Source: Candidatus Parvarchaeota archaeon
GTDB taxonomy: Archaea; Nanobdellota; Nanobdellia; Parvarchaeales; Parvarchaeaceae
Length of the DNA: 32,342 nt
Direction: 5' to 3'
Assembly (NCBI GenBank): GCA_023380585.1
Contig: JAMCRN010000010.1
Coordinates: forward strand, 1 to 32,342
The translations under genes were made by a program, and so were the position numbers. Numbering within the stretch: position 1 is the stretch's first letter; each line of letters starts with the position of its first letter. Of the stretch, positions 30,175-32,342 are shown one piece after another. Below the pieces are notes generated by a model. The model did no database searches. It saw nothing but the letters and a program-made list of their open reading frames with translations, and was not told the origin of the DNA.

Positions 30175-31149
30175 ATGAAAATGTATCTATTGATCGCTGT
30201 GCTCCCTCTTATACTGTTCTCTCTTGGGGCATCACATGCGTCTCCTTATGCGAGCGTAAGCATAAACGGGATTATAACCCAGCAGTCTCCGTCAATATCC
30301 TTCTCCCACATTAATTACACCATAGAATTTTTCAATCCACCGTCCAGCGTCAACATAAGCCTTCCGCAGAATTCGGTAGAAATCGAAATCTTGGAAGGCG
30401 GTTCGGTATACAATGACTTCAAGGAGTTTCCGGCCTCGTCCTGCCACATATTCCCCCAGTATCTTGGGCAGAACTGTCTTATATTCCAGCTCAACAGCGT
30501 ATCTAACAACAGCATTTTTACAGTGAGATACGAGTACAATACCAGTTTTCAGCCAGGAGCTACATACTTCAACTCCACCACAGTCTTTCTCGCCTTAGGC
30601 CTGCCCTTTACAAGGATATCCCCTCTGTCTGTAGGCATGCTTTTGCCCAAGCAATCCTTCATACCTCCGATGCCTTACTGTCTCCCAATCTCTTCATGCT
30701 CGTTCCACCCCGTACCAAACGGATTAGTAGTCAACTGGTCCATATCATCACAGACCCCAAGTCTTAATTCCTCCTGGTACATACAGGTGCCTTTCATCGC
30801 GACTTACGGCGCTAGCTTCCCAAAGCCCGCAAACTATGATTATTACGTCGTGATCCTAATCGGAATAGCTCTGGTGTTCCTTGCCCTACTGCTTCTGAAA
30901 CCAAAAAGAGGGAATGGGATGCCGCAGAAGAAGAGCGCGAAGCGCAACCCATTCTATAACATACTTAGCTCGGATGAGAAGAGAGTCCTAAGCGCAATAA
31001 AAAAGGACTGTGGTGGAGTTGAAGTATGTAGCTTAAGCCTAACCGGCTTTTCCAAGTCCAAGGTAAGCAAGATAGTGTCAAAACTTTCTAATTACAGGCT
31101 AGTGAAGGTAAAATTCGACGGCAGATTCAAAAGACTCAAAAAGACGTAG
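30175..31149 (+). CDS. membrane-anchored protein with extracellular domain and cytoplasmic winged helix
   Basis: A 324-aa protein with no named family that I recognise. Residues 1-22 are a signal peptide (LLIAVLPLILFSLGASHAS). Residues about 25-222 form an exported beta-rich domain with many NxS/T sequons and several Cys. A single membrane helix lies at about 225-242 (YYVVILIGIALVFLALLLL). The cytoplasmic end (about 262-324) reads like a winged helix: SSDEKRVLSAIKKDCGG, then FSKSKVSKIVSKLSNYRLVK, then a basic wing. This suggests a one-component membrane sensor controlling transcription. A second ATG lies two codons in. hjc follows by 3 nt. Confidence 0.8.
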   Translation: MKMYLLIAVLPLILFSLGASHASPYASVSINGIITQQSPSISFSHINYTIEFFNPPSSVNISLPQNSVEIEILEGGSVYNDFKEFPASSCHIFPQYLGQNCLIFQLNSVSNNSIFTVRYEYNTSFQPGATYFNSTTVFLALGLPFTRISPLSVGMLLPKQSFIPPMPYCLPISSCSFHPVPNGLVVNWSISSQTPSLNSSWYIQVPFIATYGASFPKPANYDYYVVILIGIALVFLALLLLKPKRGNGMPQKKSAKRNPFYNILSSDEKRVLSAIKKDCGGVEVCSLSLTGFSKSKVSKIVSKLSNYRLVKVKFDGRFKRLKKT

Positions 31150-31152
31150 AAC

Positions 31153-31479
31153 ATGTCCAACAAATCAAAAGGCTACAGGATAGAGAGAAAGCTTAAATTA
31201 AAGCTGATGGATCTTGGCTGGAAGGTCGTCAGGGCCGGCGGAAGCCTCGGCGAATACGATCTTATAGCCTTTAAAGACGGGAGGTGCGTCTTTTTCCAGA
31301 TAAAATCTACCACCAAACCAAAACTTTATTACTATGGGTACATGAAGGAAGAATACGAAAAATTTCCGTTCAGGCTTGTCGTGGATTTCGGCCGCGGCTC
31401 TGTGAGGGTATTGAGCCCTCAGAAGGTCATAAGCCCCGATGACGGGGTGGATTTCGAAGAATTTATAAAAAAGATATAG
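31153..31479 (+). CDS. hjc: Holliday junction resolvase Hjc
   Basis: A 108-aa PD-(D/E)xK nuclease that cuts four-way DNA junctions during recombination. It matches Hjc from the start: KGYRIERKLKLKL (catalytic E11), RAGGSLGEYDLIAF (metal ligand D36), and VFFQIKSTTK with the catalytic Lys K51. The usual Glu of the E-x-K pair is Gln here (Q49). The basic and aromatic C-terminal part and the length (archaeal Hjc about 120-140 aa) are a little reduced. It starts 3 nt after the membrane winged-helix gene. The fold assignment is strong; catalytic strength is uncertain because of Q49. Confidence 0.88.
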   Translation: MSNKSKGYRIERKLKLKLMDLGWKVVRAGGSLGEYDLIAFKDGRCVFFQIKSTTKPKLYYYGYMKEEYEKFPFRLVVDFGRGSVRVLSPQKVISPDDGVDFEEFIKKI

Positions 31480-31544
31480 GTCGACAGTTTCCAATAGTTT
31501 CCACGAATGTTTTTAATACGTCCAAAGACAAAATCTTCAATAAT

Positions 31545-31588
31545 AAAAAGTTGGTTTTTGTGTGCTCGGACTCAAGAACCAACTTTTT
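31545..31588. terminator. 16-bp inverted repeat between convergent hjc and sec61-beta genes
   Basis: AAAAAGTTGGTTTTTG (31545-31560) pairs with CAAGAACCAACTTTTT (31573-31588), with one G-T wobble, around a 12-nt loop. T-rich DNA follows on the plus side and, by symmetry, T-rich RNA on the minus side. It lies between the hjc stop (31479) and the sec61-beta stop (31602). A bidirectional transcription end is the simplest reading; a small structured RNA is also possible, since AT-rich TTTTTAATAC lies about 30 nt before it. Confidence 0.55.
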
Positions 31589-31601
31589 ATTTTTTGCTTT
31601 T

Positions 31602-31763
31602 CTATCCGAAAACAAGCTTTAGGCCCGTCACCACTATCACGAGCACGAGCCCAAGTATTATGACTGTGCGCGGTTTTATCGTTATCTTGCTCTTGTATTC
31701 CGAGTAGTACTGCACCAATCCCCCGAATGAAGACGGCATTCTCGCCTGTGCTTTCCTGTTCAT
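31602..31763 (-). CDS. preprotein translocase subunit Sec61-beta
   Basis: A 53-aa subunit of the archaeal SecYE-beta protein-conducting channel, missed by length cut-offs. It reads MPSSFGGLVQYYSEYKSKITIKP and then a single C-terminal membrane helix TVIILGLVLVIVVTGLKLVFG, the standard layout: a cytoplasmic stretch with the G-L-x-x-Y-Y and I-K-P-x-T-V signature, then a tail anchor. The ATG at 31763 gives MNRKAQAR before this; a second ATG at 31739 starts exactly at MPSSFGG. A TATA-like element lies at 31793-31802. Confidence 0.9.
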   Translation of the reverse strand: MNRKAQARMPSSFGGLVQYYSEYKSKITIKPRTVIILGLVLVIVVTGLKLVFG

Positions 31764-31792
31764 ATAGATACAGAATATTGTAATGTCTGTTT

Positions 31793-31802
31793 CTTTTTAA
31801 AC
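31793..31802 (-). promoter_or_regulatory. TATA-like box for sec61-beta
   Basis: Minus-strand GTTTAAAAAG about 34 nt before the ATG at 31763, the only clear candidate in the 69-nt gap to the nitroreductase gene. Confidence 0.4.
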
Positions 31803-31832
31803 TTTTATGTCATGGAAAGCATGCCTGCCGAT

Positions 31833-32342
31833 TCATGCCTTCGTGTCAAAGCTGTCTATGTGAGTTATCTCCTTAAGGTCAGGCTTGCGCTGCGGCGTCT
31901 GCCTTGGGCTATCATCAGAAGGATATCCTACCGGTATGACGCCTCTTATAATATACTTTTCAGGTATGCCGACTACTTTTCTTAATTCATCCTGCTTCAC
32001 TGTGGCTATCCATGCGGTGCCGAGACCAAGGCTTGCCGCATATAACAATATGTTCTCTATCGCCAGTGCTGCGTTTTCAACGCAAAGGGTCATTCCATCC
32101 TCCTGCCCGAATGTAGCTACCAGCTTGGCCGGGTCGCAGAATACCATTATTATGAACGGCGCTGAGTTTATTCTCGGAGTGAGGCATACACTGCTTATAG
32201 CATCCTTCTTTTCCTGCTCAGTCACTACCAAAAATTCATATTCACTTATACCTGCGGCAGCCGGAGCGAGCCTTCCAGCGTCCAGTATTTTTATTATGGT
32301 CTCATCTGGAACAGGTCTTTCTGAGTAGGAAAAGAAGGATGC
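31833..32342 (-). CDS. nitroreductase-family flavoprotein (5' end cut by window)
   Basis: An open frame of 169 codons plus stop entering from the window edge. It matches the FMN-dependent nitroreductase family: YSERPVPDETIIKILDAGRLAPAA near its start, EYEFLVVTEQEKK, then IENILLYAASLGLGTAWIA, followed by GIPEKYIIRGVIPVGYP. The missing part should be only the first few residues plus the conserved Arg-rich FMN-binding start. These enzymes reduce nitro, quinone or flavin substrates using NAD(P)H; the true substrate cannot be told. It reads in the same direction as sec61-beta. Confidence 0.85.
   Translation of the reverse strand, partial: ASFFSYSERPVPDETIIKILDAGRLAPAAAGISEYEFLVVTEQEKKDAISSVCLTPRINSAPFIIMVFCDPAKLVATFGQEDGMTLCVENAALAIENILLYAASLGLGTAWIATVKQDELRKVVGIPEKYIIRGVIPVGYPSDDSPRQTPQRKPDLKEITHIDSFDTKA

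Noticed and set aside
31507-31707. Plus-strand open frame of 66 codons
   Set aside because: It spans the hairpin and the antisense of sec61-beta; the minus-strand Sec61-beta match is clear and the plus-strand frame has none.
1-32342. CRISPR array, transposon, prophage or toxin-antitoxin pair
   Set aside because: No regularly spaced repeats, transposase or integrase motifs, terminal inverted repeats, or paired toxin-like frames were seen on either strand.

Overview
This window looks like a chromosomal stretch from a small-genome archaeon, most likely a DPANN lineage close to Micrarchaeota/ARMAN. The archaeal assignment rests on the information-processing genes: eS17, eL37 (L37Ae), RNA polymerase subunit Rpo12, RFC small subunit, archaeal-type LeuRS and ProRS, Pcc1, prefoldin beta, Hjc and Sec61-beta. 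It also rests on an archaeal-looking RNase P RNA, tRNA genes without encoded CCA, and TATA boxes centred about 24-30 nt upstream of many start codons, which implies leaderless mRNAs. The narrower lineage call is an inference. It comes from the class III signal peptide style (QSALEYMMTYGW), the compact genes, and citric-acid-cycle enzymes in an otherwise reduced genome.

Layout. Positions 1-4500 hold tRNA-Gln, an Alg7/AglH-like lipid-linked-sugar phosphotransferase, an unknown gene, an RqcH/NEMF-family ribosome rescue factor, a small Toprim protein, tRNA-Thr and eS17. Positions 4500-6800 (minus) hold a PRC-barrel protein, a methyltransferase and ProRS. Positions 6886-7995 encode a pilin-like surface protein with a LamG domain. 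Positions 8134-11809 form a tightly coupled leuS, 52-aa membrane protein and Trm5-like operon. Positions 11781-15115 (minus) form an operon of a proline-rich winged-helix protein, a KaiC-like ATPase, RFC small subunit and a divergent, short RFC large-like subunit. Positions 15159-16877 (minus) carry a DUF929 thioredoxin-fold membrane protein directly downstream of an RNase P RNA gene that I identified from its conserved blocks.

Positions 16939-20630 hold a SWIM zinc-finger protein, an unknown gene, a DEDDh exonuclease, a DEAD-box helicase, a conserved small protein and tRNA-Arg. Positions 20725-22598 encode an AAA-like ATPase, a presenilin-type membrane protease and a MIP18/SufT-like protein. 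Positions 22668-29163 are a central-carbon block: succinyl-CoA synthetase (sucC, sucD), a small acidic protein, thioredoxin, the two-subunit 2-oxoacid:ferredoxin oxidoreductase, and citrate synthase. Positions 29164-30032 (minus) are a nested eL37-Rpo12-Pcc1-prefoldin beta operon. The end holds a membrane-anchored winged-helix protein, Hjc, a strong hairpin, Sec61-beta and a nitroreductase cut by the window edge.

Three protein genes too short for routine ORF calling were recovered by reading the sequence: the 52-aa membrane protein (10857-11015), Rpo12 (29689-29829) and Sec61-beta (31602-31763). I see no CRISPR array, insertion sequence, prophage or rRNA gene. The best candidates for something undescribed are the KaiC-like/winged-helix/RFC operon, the reduced RFC large-like subunit, the Hjc with Gln in place of the active-site Glu, and the shared promoter and compact layout around RNase P RNA.
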